From assembly GCF_947501665.1 (NCBI RefSeq), contig NZ_CANMWS010000023.1, positions 38,064 through 102,063 of the forward strand: a stretch of DNA of 64,000 nt. Reading direction: 5' to 3'. Positions 46,019-55,039 of this stretch are shown here, piece after piece; the first letter of the stretch is position 1, and each line of letters begins with the position of its first letter. This DNA comes from an uncultured Shewanella sp. (GTDB lineage Bacteria > Pseudomonadota > Gammaproteobacteria > Enterobacterales > Shewanellaceae). Position numbers and translations under genes: made by a program. Below the pieces are notes generated by a model. It was not told where the DNA came from, made no database searches, and worked only from the letters and a program-made list of their open reading frames with translations.

Positions 46019-47071
46019 ATGACAATACCCAGCTCGCTAAATTTGGCTCAACGCCTTGCACGCCCAGAGTTATTGGCCCTTGAAGTTTATCAATCTGCTC
46101 GCAGAATTGGTGGACAAGGAGATATTTGGATTAATGCTAATGAGTCCCCGTTTAATAATTGTGATATTGCTAACATTAATCGTTATCCAGAATGTCAGCC
46201 CCCTTCTCTGTTAAAGGCATATAGCCAGTATGCCAATATCGACTCGAGTCAATTAATTGCCTGTCGAGGGGCAGATGAAGCCATTGAATTACTGATCCGC
46301 ACTTTTTGCATTCCAGGGCAAGATAGTATTGCTATTTTTGGGCCCACCTATGGCATGTACGCTATCAGTGCTCGCACCTTTAATGTTGGCGTCAATGCAT
46401 TATCTTTAACGCAAGATTATGATTTGCCTCAAGTGGATACTGCACAGATAAAAGATGCCAAATTGGTGTTTATCTGTAATCCTAATAACCCCACTGGCAC
46501 CGTAATTGAAAAAGCTAAGCTGATTGAGACCATTCAACGCTTGCCCGATGCTATCATTGTCATTGATGAGGCTTATATTGAGTTCTGTCCTGAATTTAGT
46601 ATGACTGATTTAATCGAGCAATACCCTAACCTTGTGGTGCTTCGCACCTTATCCAAAGCCTTTTCACTTGCTGGCGCACGTTGTGGTTTTTTACTGGCCA
46701 ATACAGATATTATCGATATGGTCATGCGTGTCATTGCTCCTTATCCTATTTCAGAGCCAGTGAATCAAATTGCGACTCAAGCCTTAAGCCCACTCTCCTT
46801 GATAATGATGCAACAGCAAGTTGATGAACTGATTAACCAAGGTCAGCGATTAACGCAAGCTTTAAAAGAGATTGGCGCCCATCCCTTGCCCGCTTATGGC
46901 AATTATGTGTTAGCCGAGTTTGACGACATTGACACTGTCAAACAACAACTGACATCCGCCGGCATTGTCGCAAGGTGCTATAGCGATCCCCGTTTAGCAA
47001 ACTACATTCGCTTTAGCTTTACGAATGAAGAACAAACCGATCGAGTGGTCCGTTTTTTACAACAAACATAA
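46019..47071 (+). CDS. hisC: Histidinol-phosphate aminotransferase HisC
   Basis: PLP-dependent aminotransferase making histidinol phosphate from imidazole-acetol phosphate and glutamate. The PLP lysine is in TLSKAFSLAGARCGF. ANESPFNN, the FICNPNNPTGTVI loop and VIDEAYIEF are intact. I place the start at ATG 46019 (MTIPSSLNLAQRLARPE, 350 residues), because GAGGGAC lies ten bases upstream. The frame also continues in from an upstream ATG at 45983, but that adds 12 unmatched residues. It follows hisD after about 66 bases. Confidence 0.96.
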   Translation: MTIPSSLNLAQRLARPELLALEVYQSARRIGGQGDIWINANESPFNNCDIANINRYPECQPPSLLKAYSQYANIDSSQLIACRGADEAIELLIRTFCIPGQDSIAIFGPTYGMYAISARTFNVGVNALSLTQDYDLPQVDTAQIKDAKLVFICNPNNPTGTVIEKAKLIETIQRLPDAIIVIDEAYIEFCPEFSMTDLIEQYPNLVVLRTLSKAFSLAGARCGFLLANTDIIDMVMRVIAPYPISEPVNQIATQALSPLSLIMMQQQVDELINQGQRLTQALKEIGAHPLPAYGNYVLAEFDDIDTVKQQLTSAGIVARCYSDPRLANYIRFSFTNEEQTDRVVRFLQQT

Positions 47072-47154
47072 AGTCGCAAGGTCAATCAAACCCAAGAGTC
47101 TTTGATTGCATAATGCATTAACGATCAGATGTGAATTGAAAGGTAAGTACTAGC

Positions 47155-48222
47155 ATGAAACAAAAAATACTTTTTATTGATAGAGATGGCACCATTATTG
47201 AAGAGCCTGTTACCGATAAACAAGTCGATAGCTTAACCAAATTGGTGTTTGAGCCAAATGTCATTCCAGCATTATTGACATTGCAAAAAGCAGGCTTTCG
47301 GCTTGTCATGGTCAGTAATCAAGACGGTTTAGGCACCCCTTCTTTTCCTAAAGATGACTTTGATGCTCCTCAAAATATGATGATGCAAATATTGCAAAGT
47401 CAAGGGGTTAAATTTGATGAAGTGCTCATTTGTCCTCACTTTAATGACGAAAACTGCAGTTGCCGTAAGCCTAAATTGGGACTAGTGAAAGACTACTTAA
47501 CCCAAGGTAAAATCGACTTTACTCAATCTGCCGTTATTGGCGATAGAAGCACAGACTTAGGCCTGGCCGATGCGATGGGGATCCAAGGGTTGCAATATCA
47601 CCCTCAAACACTCAATTGGGATAGTATTTGCGATAAATTACTCAGCCGCAATCGCATCGCCAGCGTCGTTCGTACCACAAAAGAAACCGATATTCGCGTC
47701 ACAGTGGATCTCGACTCCAATCAAAAAGGAAAAATCGATACGGGGATCGGCTTTTTTGACCATATGCTAGATCAAATTTCTACCCATGGGCATTTTAAAA
47801 TGGACGTAGCGGTCGATGGCGATCTTGAGATAGACGATCATCACAGTGTCGAGGACACCGCATTGGCCATTGGTGATGCACTTCGACAAGCCTTAGGGGA
47901 TAAACGCGGCATTGCCCGTTTTGGCTTTAGTATTCCAATGGATGAAGCCGAAGCTCAATGTTTACTGGATTTATCCGGTCGCCCTTTCATTAAATTTACC
48001 GGAGAATTTGACCGTGAGATGGTGGGCAGCATGGCAACCGAAATGGTCCCCCATTTCTTCCGCTCTCTGTCTGACGGTCTACGTTGTACTTTGCATTTAT
48101 CCACGATCGGTGATAACGATCATCATAAAGTAGAAAGTTTATTTAAAGTCTTTGGCCGAACATTGCGTCAAGCCATTACCATTGAAGGTGACACATTGCC
48201 TTCCAGTAAAGGTGTGTTATGA
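47155..48222 (+). CDS. hisB: Bifunctional HisB: histidinol-phosphatase / imidazoleglycerol-phosphate dehydratase
   Basis: Two fused domains, 355 residues. The N-terminal HAD phosphatase (about 1-165) carries the nucleophile motif FIDRDGTIIEEP and the zinc loop CPHFNDENCSCRKPK. The C-terminal dehydratase (about 170-355) carries IDTGIGFFDHMLDQISTHG, DDHHSVED and DNDHHKVESLFK. The fused form is typical of enteric bacteria and relatives. It ends overlapping hisH by four bases. Confidence 0.97.
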   Translation: MKQKILFIDRDGTIIEEPVTDKQVDSLTKLVFEPNVIPALLTLQKAGFRLVMVSNQDGLGTPSFPKDDFDAPQNMMMQILQSQGVKFDEVLICPHFNDENCSCRKPKLGLVKDYLTQGKIDFTQSAVIGDRSTDLGLADAMGIQGLQYHPQTLNWDSICDKLLSRNRIASVVRTTKETDIRVTVDLDSNQKGKIDTGIGFFDHMLDQISTHGHFKMDVAVDGDLEIDDHHSVEDTALAIGDALRQALGDKRGIARFGFSIPMDEAEAQCLLDLSGRPFIKFTGEFDREMVGSMATEMVPHFFRSLSDGLRCTLHLSTIGDNDHHKVESLFKVFGRTLRQAITIEGDTLPSSKGVL

Positions 48223-48935
48223 ACCCGACACCATCGCAAAACCAAACTGTCGATACCACAGTAATTATTGATACCGGCTGCGCTAACCTCAGCTCGGTAC
48301 GCTTTGCCTTTGAGCGCCTCAATCGCAATGAACATATTGAGACACAAATCTTAGTAACGGACAATCCAACACTCATAAAATCGGCCACCCGCGTGGTACT
48401 GCCCGGTGTCGGCAGTGCAAGCGCCGCGATGGCTTCGCTTAAGCAAAAACAGCTTATTGATGTCATCAAACACTTGACTCAACCCGTCCTTGGTGTCTGT
48501 TTAGGCATGCAAATGATGACAATTTTCTCAAGTGAGCGTGGCCAAGCCACTCAAGACTGTGAGTGCTTAGGGCTTATTCCCACCAAGATTACTGAACTTG
48601 ATAGCCAAGGCGCCCCCTTGCCTCATATGGGCTGGAATCAAATTACGCCTGCTTCACACCCTTTATTTGATGGTATTGAAGCGGGTAGCTATGTGTATTT
48701 TGTTCACAGCTATCGCGCCCCAATCAGTGACGCTAGCATTGCAACCTGCAAGTATGGTGAGATCTTTAGTGCCGCCATTGCCAAAGATAATTTTATGGGC
48801 GTGCAATTTCACCCCGAAAAAAGCGCTCAAACGGGAGCTCAAATCCTCAATAACTTTATCAAGATGGACTGTCATACAGACTTTTCTCGGCCAGCCCAAT
48901 TTCCCCGTTCCAATCCTATAGAGGCAAAGACATGA
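48219..48935 (+). CDS. hisH: Imidazole glycerol phosphate synthase glutaminase subunit HisH
   Basis: Class I glutamine amidotransferase supplying ammonia to HisF. Catalytic triad: Cys in VLGVCLGMQMM, His and Glu in GVQFHPEKS. 238 residues, about 40 longer than E. coli HisH. It has a 12-residue N-terminal extension before the TVIIDTGCANLSSVRFAFER start and a short basic tail at the end. Its ATG overlaps the hisB stop (ATGA), so translation is coupled. The GATase core itself is normal. Confidence 0.96.
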   Translation: MNPTPSQNQTVDTTVIIDTGCANLSSVRFAFERLNRNEHIETQILVTDNPTLIKSATRVVLPGVGSASAAMASLKQKQLIDVIKHLTQPVLGVCLGMQMMTIFSSERGQATQDCECLGLIPTKITELDSQGAPLPHMGWNQITPASHPLFDGIEAGSYVYFVHSYRAPISDASIATCKYGEIFSAAIAKDNFMGVQFHPEKSAQTGAQILNNFIKMDCHTDFSRPAQFPRSNPIEAKT

Positions 48936-49687
48936 TTATACCCGCTATTGATCTTATCGATGGGCAAGTTGTCCGCCTTTATCAAGGAGATTATGCACAA
49001 CAAACCACGTTTAATCTCAGTCCATTAGCGCAGCTCAGTGCCTACCAAGCTCAAGGAGCTAATCTATTACATATTGTTGATTTAACTGGCGCTAAAGATC
49101 CTGATCAGCGACAAACAGCATTAATTAAGACCCTTGTTGATGAACTCAACACCCCTATTCAAGTGGGCGGTGGCATTCGTAGCGAAGCCCAAGTGATTGA
49201 GTTACTCAATTTAGGAGTCAGCCGAGTCGTCATTGGCTCTCTCGCCGTCAGCCAACCGGCGTTAGTGCAATCTTGGTTTGAAAAATATGGCGCCGATGCC
49301 ATCTGTTTAGCCCTCGATGTCAACATTAATGAACAAGGTGAAAAAATCGTCGCCGTATCCGGTTGGCAAACTGGCGGCGGGAAAACCTTAGAATCCCTTG
49401 TTGCCCAATTTTCCCCGTTTGGCTTAAAACATGCTCTAGTCACCGACATTAGTAAAGATGGCACATTGACAGGCGCTAATACCCAACTTTATCAAGAAAT
49501 TAGTCAACGTTATCCGAATATTCAATGGCAAGCATCAGGCGGGATTGCCACCCTTGATGATGTGGCGGCAGTCAGAGACAGTGGCGCAGCTGGGATCATT
49601 ATCGGAAAAGCCTTATTAATCGATGCGTTTAATCTGAAAGACGCCATTCAATGCTGGCCCAATAACGAGGAGAATACGTCATGTTAG
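48932..49687 (+). CDS. hisA: Phosphoribosylformimino-AICAR-phosphate isomerase HisA
   Basis: TIM-barrel isomerase, 251 residues, with catalytic Asp near the start (MIIPAIDLIDGQVVRLYQGD) and the second active Asp in LVTDISKDGTLTG. It has the twin phosphate-binding loops PIQVGGGIRSE and WQASGGIATLDD. It overlaps hisH by four bases and hisF by seven. Confidence 0.97.
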   Translation: MIIPAIDLIDGQVVRLYQGDYAQQTTFNLSPLAQLSAYQAQGANLLHIVDLTGAKDPDQRQTALIKTLVDELNTPIQVGGGIRSEAQVIELLNLGVSRVVIGSLAVSQPALVQSWFEKYGADAICLALDVNINEQGEKIVAVSGWQTGGGKTLESLVAQFSPFGLKHALVTDISKDGTLTGANTQLYQEISQRYPNIQWQASGGIATLDDVAAVRDSGAAGIIIGKALLIDAFNLKDAIQCWPNNEENTSC

Positions 49688-50454
49688 CTAAACGAATTGT
49701 CCCTTGCTTAGACGTCAAAGCAGGCAAAGTTGTTAAAGGCGTGCAATTTCGTAACCATGAAATTGTGGGGGATATTGTTCCTCTTTCAGCACGTTATGCA
49801 GCAGAAGGCGCCGATGAGCTGGTCTTTTACGACATTACCGCCAGCGCCCACGACAGAGTGATTGATAAATCTTGGGTCAGCCGCGTTGCTGAGCAAATTG
49901 ATATTCCTTTTTGTGTTGCAGGTGGCATTAAAACCCTTGCTCAAGCTCGGCAGTTATTGGCTTACGGTGCAGATAAAATTTCCGTTAACTCCCCGGCATT
50001 AACCGATCCCTCTCTTATCGCCAGACTACAGGATGAATTTGGGCGCCAATGTATTGTGATAGGTATCGACTCCTATTTCGATCAAGCGAGTCAAAGCTAT
50101 AGAGTCAAACAATTTACTGGGGATGAAGCGGCCACCAAAGACACCCAATGGTATACCCAAGACTGGGTAGAAGAAGTGCAAAAGCAAGGCTGTGGAGAAA
50201 TTGTGCTCAACGTTATGAATCAAGACGGTGTTAGGCAAGGCTACGATCTCAAGCAATTATCCATTATCCGCCGTCTGTGTGACGTGCCCCTAATCGCTTC
50301 TGGCGGCGCAGGCACCATGGCACATTTTAAAGATGTTTTTCTTGAAGCAAATGTCGACGCCGCGCTGGCCGCCAGTGTATTTCATAAAGCCATTATCGAT
50401 ATTCAAGCATTAAAAGCGTATTTGCAACAAGAAGGCATTGCTATTAGACGCTAA
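49681..50454 (+). CDS. hisF: Imidazole glycerol phosphate synthase cyclase subunit HisF
   Basis: TIM-barrel partner of HisH that makes imidazoleglycerol phosphate and AICAR. 257 residues; catalytic Asp in RIVPCLDVKAGKVVKG and in IGIDSYFD. It retains the QFTGDEAATKDTQWYTQDWV stretch shared with E. coli HisF and the phosphate loops CVAGGIKTL and IASGGAGTM. The ATG lies seven bases inside hisA. Confidence 0.97.
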   Translation: MLAKRIVPCLDVKAGKVVKGVQFRNHEIVGDIVPLSARYAAEGADELVFYDITASAHDRVIDKSWVSRVAEQIDIPFCVAGGIKTLAQARQLLAYGADKISVNSPALTDPSLIARLQDEFGRQCIVIGIDSYFDQASQSYRVKQFTGDEAATKDTQWYTQDWVEEVQKQGCGEIVLNVMNQDGVRQGYDLKQLSIIRRLCDVPLIASGGAGTMAHFKDVFLEANVDAALAASVFHKAIIDIQALKAYLQQEGIAIRR

Positions 50455-50549
50455 CACATTGGCAATAACAGACGTTATTGCTCAAATTTTATCAAGATAA
50501 ACACAATAGCCCATAGTGCATTGGACTATCTGATACACAGGATTAGATT

Positions 50550-51176
50550 ATGACAGACACGCTTATCACACAACTTGACTGGGACAAACAAGATGGCCTC
50601 ATTCCCGCAGTCGTACAAAACCACCTCAGTGGCAAAGTCCTGATGCTTGGGTTTATGGATAAAGCCGCCTTAGAAAAAACCCTTAGCACCCAAGAGATCA
50701 CTTTTTTCAGCCGCAGTAAACAACGATTATGGACCAAAGGTGAAAGCTCAGGCCATACCTTAACCTTAGTCAGTATTGATAAAGACTGTGATAATGACAG
50801 TTTATTAGTGCAAGCGTTACCCAATGGACCAACCTGCCATTTAGGCACAGAAAGTTGTTGGAAAGACGGTGAAAGTCACACGTTTATTGATAATCTGTCA
50901 CAGCTTATCAGCAAGCGAAAAGGACAAGATCCTAAGAGTAGCTACACGGCCTATTTATTTGACCGTGGCACAAAACGTATCGCACAAAAAGTGGGTGAAG
51001 AAGGCTTAGAAACCGCACTCGCGGCAGCAACACACGATAAGCCTGAGCTAATCGATGAGGCATCAGATCTGCTTTACCACTTATTAGTGCTACTGGAAGA
51101 TCAAAATTTAAGTTTAAGTGATATTACACAAAACTTGATGGCTCGCCACAACAAAGCTAAAAAAGCAGGTAAATAA
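50550..51176 (+). CDS. hisI: Bifunctional phosphoribosyl-AMP cyclohydrolase / phosphoribosyl-ATP pyrophosphatase HisI(E)
   Basis: Fusion of HisI (about 1-118) and HisE (about 120-208), steps two and three of the pathway. HisI has VLMLGFMDKAALEKTL, FFSRSKQRLWTKGESSGHTL and the metal cysteines in DKDCDND and GPTCHLGTESCW. HisE has SSYTAYLFDRGTKRIAQKVG and EASDLLYHLLVLLED. It lies 95 bases after hisF, last in the operon. No convincing intrinsic terminator follows. Confidence 0.96.
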   Translation: MTDTLITQLDWDKQDGLIPAVVQNHLSGKVLMLGFMDKAALEKTLSTQEITFFSRSKQRLWTKGESSGHTLTLVSIDKDCDNDSLLVQALPNGPTCHLGTESCWKDGESHTFIDNLSQLISKRKGQDPKSSYTAYLFDRGTKRIAQKVGEEGLETALAAATHDKPELIDEASDLLYHLLVLLEDQNLSLSDITQNLMARHNKAKKAGK

Positions 51177-51553
51177 CCTAAACTAGGGGTAAGCTGCGTC
51201 GCTTAAGACCGCTCTGCCCCTGTCTGTGTTGTATTTTCCCTTATACCCTTTTCAAAAACATCCATTAGTATCGAAGACACCATCTCATACTACTAAGACT
51301 TATTCATTTAATTATCACTTTAAAATAGTACTTTTCCCCTACTTTTTTCATACTAATAAAAAAGGTAAACCACTTATACTGATCACAGTACACGATTTCG
51401 CTTCAACACGTTTAAGCCATCAGTAAAAGTGCTTAAGCAAGTGTAAAACAGCCTTCAATAAACATGTTCAACGCATAGCAAGATAAGAAAACAGAGCCTT
51501 ATAGCACATTAAAATAAAGACATTAAGAGAATCAAAATAATGGCAGAATAAAC
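51177..51553. other. Gene-less gap after the his operon
   Basis: 377 bases. A weak AGGGG/CCCCT pairing just after hisI lacks a T-run. A 66-codon frame at 51226-51426 has no ribosome-binding site and a composition typical of AT-rich non-coding DNA. The promoter of the COQ4-like gene should be in the right half. Confidence 0.4.
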
Positions 51554-52210
51554 ATGGGATTAATCAAAAAAACCAAAGTACTATTCAAGCGTAAAGTCAG
51601 TCAACTGGCCGTGGTATACTATATTTTTATATCAGTACAAAATAAATATGCCACTGTACTGCTCTATAAACTGACCCATTCATACCCTATTTGCCGAAAG
51701 CTACATCTAGCTGACGTACTATCTGATAAAGAAAACCATCACATCGTCAAACAAAGGGTGCCAGTCAATATTAACCTCAAAAAATTGAAACACTTACCCG
51801 AAGACAGTTTTGGCTATCAATTATACTTACATGCTCAAACCACCCCTTTATTTAACCATCATAACCGGGACAAAAATGATTACGCCTACATTATTAATCG
51901 GCTTGTCGCCACCCATGATATTTATCATGTCCTGCTGGATGTGGATACGACATTTCATTCAGAGGCGCGCATTGCAGGGTTTAGCTCTATACAACATCCC
52001 TATTATTTAAGTCCAGTGATTAATGTTTGTGCTGGTTTAATCTGGTGCAGCTTAAATCACCCTCAAAGAGTCGCCCAGGTCATTGATGAATTTGTCAAAG
52101 GCCGCACCATAGGCAAAGCCTCAAAAAAAGTATTTCATATTGACTGGGAAAACTTATATGAAGAAAAAGCCGAGACGGTGAGAGCCGATCTTCAAATCAA
52201 TCTTGAATAA
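51554..52210 (+). CDS. COQ4-family protein (ubiquinone biosynthesis-like)
   Basis: 218 residues. The zinc-ligand signature of COQ4, H-D-x-x-H-x11-E, is exact: H121-D122-I-Y-H125 and E137 in THDIYHVLLDVDTTFHSEAR. The preceding LPEDSFGYQLYLHAQ and the YIINRLVATHD region also fit the family pattern. COQ4 in eukaryotes is required for ubiquinone synthesis, where it removes the C1 carboxyl of a precursor. The bacterial role is less settled, and no ubi or coq gene is adjacent. A DUF4442-like gene 62 bases downstream is likely co-transcribed. Family confident, function inferred. Confidence 0.75.
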   Translation: MGLIKKTKVLFKRKVSQLAVVYYIFISVQNKYATVLLYKLTHSYPICRKLHLADVLSDKENHHIVKQRVPVNINLKKLKHLPEDSFGYQLYLHAQTTPLFNHHNRDKNDYAYIINRLVATHDIYHVLLDVDTTFHSEARIAGFSSIQHPYYLSPVINVCAGLIWCSLNHPQRVAQVIDEFVKGRTIGKASKKVFHIDWENLYEEKAETVRADLQINLE

Positions 52211-52272
52211 AAAAATAGGAATTTTAGTCAACACGTTATACCCATACCAACAAATATTGATAGGGAAACATT

Positions 52273-52773
52273 ATGAAATGGAAAGTATTTTGGATCCAAA
52301 TAAAACTTAAATTATTATTTTTTTTTATTTTACCTTTATTGTCAAAAATTAAGTTTCACCTCATTGTCATAGACAAGCATAAAATTGTCGCTAGACTTCC
52401 CAATCATCGCATCAATAAAAATTTCTATCAAAGTATCTATTTTGGTGCTCAAGTAATGAAAGCCGAAGCACTACCATACATCTATTTTTATCATTTTTTC
52501 AAGCCTGTCCTCAAAGACTATCAGATCATCACTCAATCTTTTACCAGTCACTTTTATCGCAAAACTCATAGTCATTTATATTTGTCCATTAAACACAACA
52601 AAAAACAACTAGCACAATGCCTAGAACGTGCCAAACATTCTAGAGGTGAAACAGAGGACTTTGTTATTAATGGTTTTTGTTTTAAAAATAATCGTGCTCA
52701 ACTAGCCTGTCAATTTTTTATAAAATTACATATCAAGTCTCTACATAAGGGGGAAAAACTCGCTAAAAAGTAA
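52273..52773 (+). CDS. DUF4442-like protein (hotdog-fold thioesterase relative)
   Basis: 166 residues. It resembles DUF4442/hotdog proteins by VARLPNHRINKNFYQSIYFG then AQVMKAEALPYIYFYHF, followed by a conserved FKPVLKDYQIITQSF strand. In this family the N-x(4)-S-x-x-F-G-A stretch starts the hotdog helix. The N-terminus has a hydrophobic run (LKLLFFFILPLLSKI) and no signal cleavage site. AGGGAAA precedes the ATG. The protein is very basic. It follows the COQ4-like gene by 62 bases, so joint action on a lipid or acyl precursor is possible, but this is a guess. Confidence 0.55.
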   Translation: MKWKVFWIQIKLKLLFFFILPLLSKIKFHLIVIDKHKIVARLPNHRINKNFYQSIYFGAQVMKAEALPYIYFYHFFKPVLKDYQIITQSFTSHFYRKTHSHLYLSIKHNKKQLAQCLERAKHSRGETEDFVINGFCFKNNRAQLACQFFIKLHIKSLHKGEKLAKK

Positions 52774-52916
52774 TCAATAAAGTGATCTTTATCTTGTATT
52801 GAGAACTCTGTTTTTTAAGGCCACATTTGTTGCACTCTCTTAGTGTTGGCACATTTAACTTCTGCTACAATCCGCTGCAAATTAAGCCCACTCCTTTCAT
52901 ATATAGGTATCCCGTA

Positions 52917-54020
52917 ATGAACCTTGCTGATAAAGTCTTAGTCGTTAATGATAATCTTCCTATTCGTACCGAAAAACCCGTCCATTCTGGCAAAGTGCGT
53001 AGTGTTTATTGGTTAACTGACAGCGACAGTGCCCGTTTAATTTCAGAAAAAGGCTACGATGTGCCTGCCGATACGCCTCTGGCCATTATGGTTATCAGCG
53101 ATCGTATTTCCGCTTTTGATTGTATTTGGCGAGGCGAGGATGGATTAAATGGTGTACCAGGTAAAGGAATGGCATTGAATGCCATTTCAAATCATTGGTT
53201 TACTTTATTTAAAGAAAAAGGCTTAGCCGATAGCCATATTTTAGATATTCCCCATCCATTAGTATGGATAGTACAAAAAGCCCGCCCAGTGATGATAGAA
53301 GCCATTGCCCGCCAATATATCACAGGTTCAATGTGGCGCAGTTATACTCAAGGGGAGCGGAACTTCTGTGGGATCACCTTACCAGAAGGCCTGAATAAAG
53401 ATCAGAAATTGCCTGAATTACTGATCACACCATCAACAAAAGGAATATTGACAGGCCTTGAAGGCGTACCAGAAGCCGATGATGTGAATGTCTCTCGCGC
53501 CGATATTTTACGCCACCTAAAAGGCTTTCATTTTAATCATGAGCAGGACGTTGATTTATATGAGAAGCTGTTAACAGAAGGCTTTGATGTTATTAGCGAA
53601 GCATTAGCTAAACAAAATGAAATTTTTGTCGATACTAAATTTGAATTTGGCTATGTTAAAGATACACAAGGCAATGACAAATTGATTTATATGGACGAAG
53701 TCGGTACCCCAGATAGCTCCAGAATATGGGAAGGCAATGCATTCTCACAAGGCAAGGTTATCGAACAGTCTAAAGAAGGCTTTAGGCAATGGTTGCTCAA
53801 TCATTTCCCTGAGCCAGACATTCTGCTCAATAAAAACCGTATGCCAGAGCGTTTAGCATTAGCAGCAGACAACCTGTTACCACAAGAAATTATGATGATG
53901 ATTTCAGATACTTATATCGGTATCGCTGAAAAAATTATCGGCAAACGTTTATCGATAAGCCTCAATCCCAAACAAGAAATCATTGATGTATTACGCGATG
54001 AATATCGATTAATTGATTAA
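52917..54020 (+). CDS. purC: Phosphoribosylaminoimidazole-succinocarboxamide synthase PurC
   Basis: ATP-dependent ligase joining CAIR and aspartate in purine synthesis. 367 residues from ATG 52917 (MNLADKVLVVNDNLPIRTEK); the frame is open 30 codons further but those residues do not fit. It has SGKVRSVYWLTDSDSARL, AIMVISDRISAFDCIWRGED, VIEAIARQYITGSMW (seen as MIEAIARQYITGSMWRSYTQ) and the metal site FVDTKFEFGYVKD. This is the longer subtype found in Shewanella and relatives, about 130 residues longer than E. coli PurC. Confidence 0.95.
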   Translation: MNLADKVLVVNDNLPIRTEKPVHSGKVRSVYWLTDSDSARLISEKGYDVPADTPLAIMVISDRISAFDCIWRGEDGLNGVPGKGMALNAISNHWFTLFKEKGLADSHILDIPHPLVWIVQKARPVMIEAIARQYITGSMWRSYTQGERNFCGITLPEGLNKDQKLPELLITPSTKGILTGLEGVPEADDVNVSRADILRHLKGFHFNHEQDVDLYEKLLTEGFDVISEALAKQNEIFVDTKFEFGYVKDTQGNDKLIYMDEVGTPDSSRIWEGNAFSQGKVIEQSKEGFRQWLLNHFPEPDILLNKNRMPERLALAADNLLPQEIMMMISDTYIGIAEKIIGKRLSISLNPKQEIIDVLRDEYRLID

Positions 54021-54034
54021 TCAATAAGAACGTT

Positions 54035-54066
54035 GAGTGTTATGTACTAAGCTATACATAACACTC
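54035..54066 (+). terminator. Hairpin downstream of purC
   Basis: GAGTGTTATGTA / TACATAACACTC, a 12-bp perfect stem with an 8-base loop, 15 bases past the purC stop. No T-run follows, so it is a candidate terminator or 3'-end stem. Confidence 0.5.
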
Positions 54067-54092
54067 ATACTGAGTTCTTTAAATGGCCTTTT

Positions 54093-54134
54093 TAACTAAG
54101 GGACATTAACTAAGAGGCATTAACTAAGAGACAA
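54093..54134 (+). repeat. Three 14-bp tandem repeats
   Basis: TAACTAAGGGACAT, TAACTAAGAGGCAT and TAACTAAGAGACAA in direct tandem, between purC and the DUF218 gene. Each differs from the next at one to three positions. A local tandem duplication; no function assigned. Confidence 0.75.
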
Positions 54135-54235
54135 AAAGCCCTTTATGTTAATCCATTTGGGAAAGTACGCCCAATTCACGCCATTGATCCCCATTTCAGC
54201 AGTCAAACTTGTACATATCCCCAAGTGGCATGATC

Positions 54236-55027
54236 TCAATCAGAAATAAAAACAGCCTGCTGCTGAGGTGCATTCCATCCCATCATGTTATAAATAAAAT
54301 ATCGCCAATACCCCACATATTCATGAAGTGCAAAATCCGTTAATGCAAATGCATAGCCCGTCGGCAACCACGAAACCGACACATTAAGATAATCAGCCCT
54401 GAATGGAATGGCATTAATGCCAAAATGGTTAAAATACAGCTCACTGCGACGCAAATGCAAAGCAGATGTCATTAACACGCTAATACTATTTTGCTCCGTG
54501 AAAGGTGAGAAATCATGATCAGACACTAAAATTTGCCTCGTGAACTGGGCATTTTGCCAAGTATTAAGGCTATTGGGCTCAGTAATCATCACTTTTTCTG
54601 GCACCCCTAAGTCCACTAACCAATCTTGATACACTTTGGCTTCACTCATACCGTTATGTGAAGGGTCGCCACCACTGATAATTATCCAACACTCTTGCTT
54701 AGACTGATGGCAATCTTGATATTGCACCGCGGTTTCCACAATGCGGCCATAGGCAAATAAAGGCGGTTCTACCTCTCCTGTACCGGGGATCTTAATGGTT
54801 CCAGCCCCAAGCAAAATAATCACATTATGACTCGCCCACTGCAGATTGGGCTTACGCTGATAATCTTGTTGCAACTGCATGAGTAAATATCGCGGCACCA
54901 CTCCATTACCAATCAGAAAAAACAGTATCACTGTTAATATACTCAGCCCATAAGCGCTCTTTCGATATTGACACTTAAAACATAACCCTATCAATAGCAC
55001 TAAAATAACCAACAATATTAAGCTCAT
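54236..55027 (-). CDS. ElyC/SanA/YdcF-family DUF218 membrane protein
   Basis: 263 residues. Two N-terminal membrane helices (ILLVILVLLIGLCFKC and LSILTVILFFLIGNGVV) are followed by the DUF218 domain: NVIILLGAGTIKIPG, WIIISGGDPSHNGMSEAKVY, TEPNSLNTWQNAQFTR and LMTSALHLRRSELYF. These are the typical conserved acidic and serine/threonine motifs of the family. E. coli ElyC affects envelope and peptidoglycan synthesis at low temperature; SanA affects envelope permeability. Which of the two this matches is not clear. AAGGTAAAG precedes the ATG. Confidence 0.83.
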   Translation of the reverse strand: MSLILLVILVLLIGLCFKCQYRKSAYGLSILTVILFFLIGNGVVPRYLLMQLQQDYQRKPNLQWASHNVIILLGAGTIKIPGTGEVEPPLFAYGRIVETAVQYQDCHQSKQECWIIISGGDPSHNGMSEAKVYQDWLVDLGVPEKVMITEPNSLNTWQNAQFTRQILVSDHDFSPFTEQNSISVLMTSALHLRRSELYFNHFGINAIPFRADYLNVSVSWLPTGYAFALTDFALHEYVGYWRYFIYNMMGWNAPQQQAVFISD

Positions 55028-55039
55028 GTCTTTACCTTA

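Noticed and set aside
51226..51426. 66-codon plus frame after hisI
   Set aside because: No ribosome-binding site and composition of AT-rich non-coding DNA.
54093..54134. CRISPR-like array
   Set aside because: Units are 14 bp in direct contact, with no spacers.
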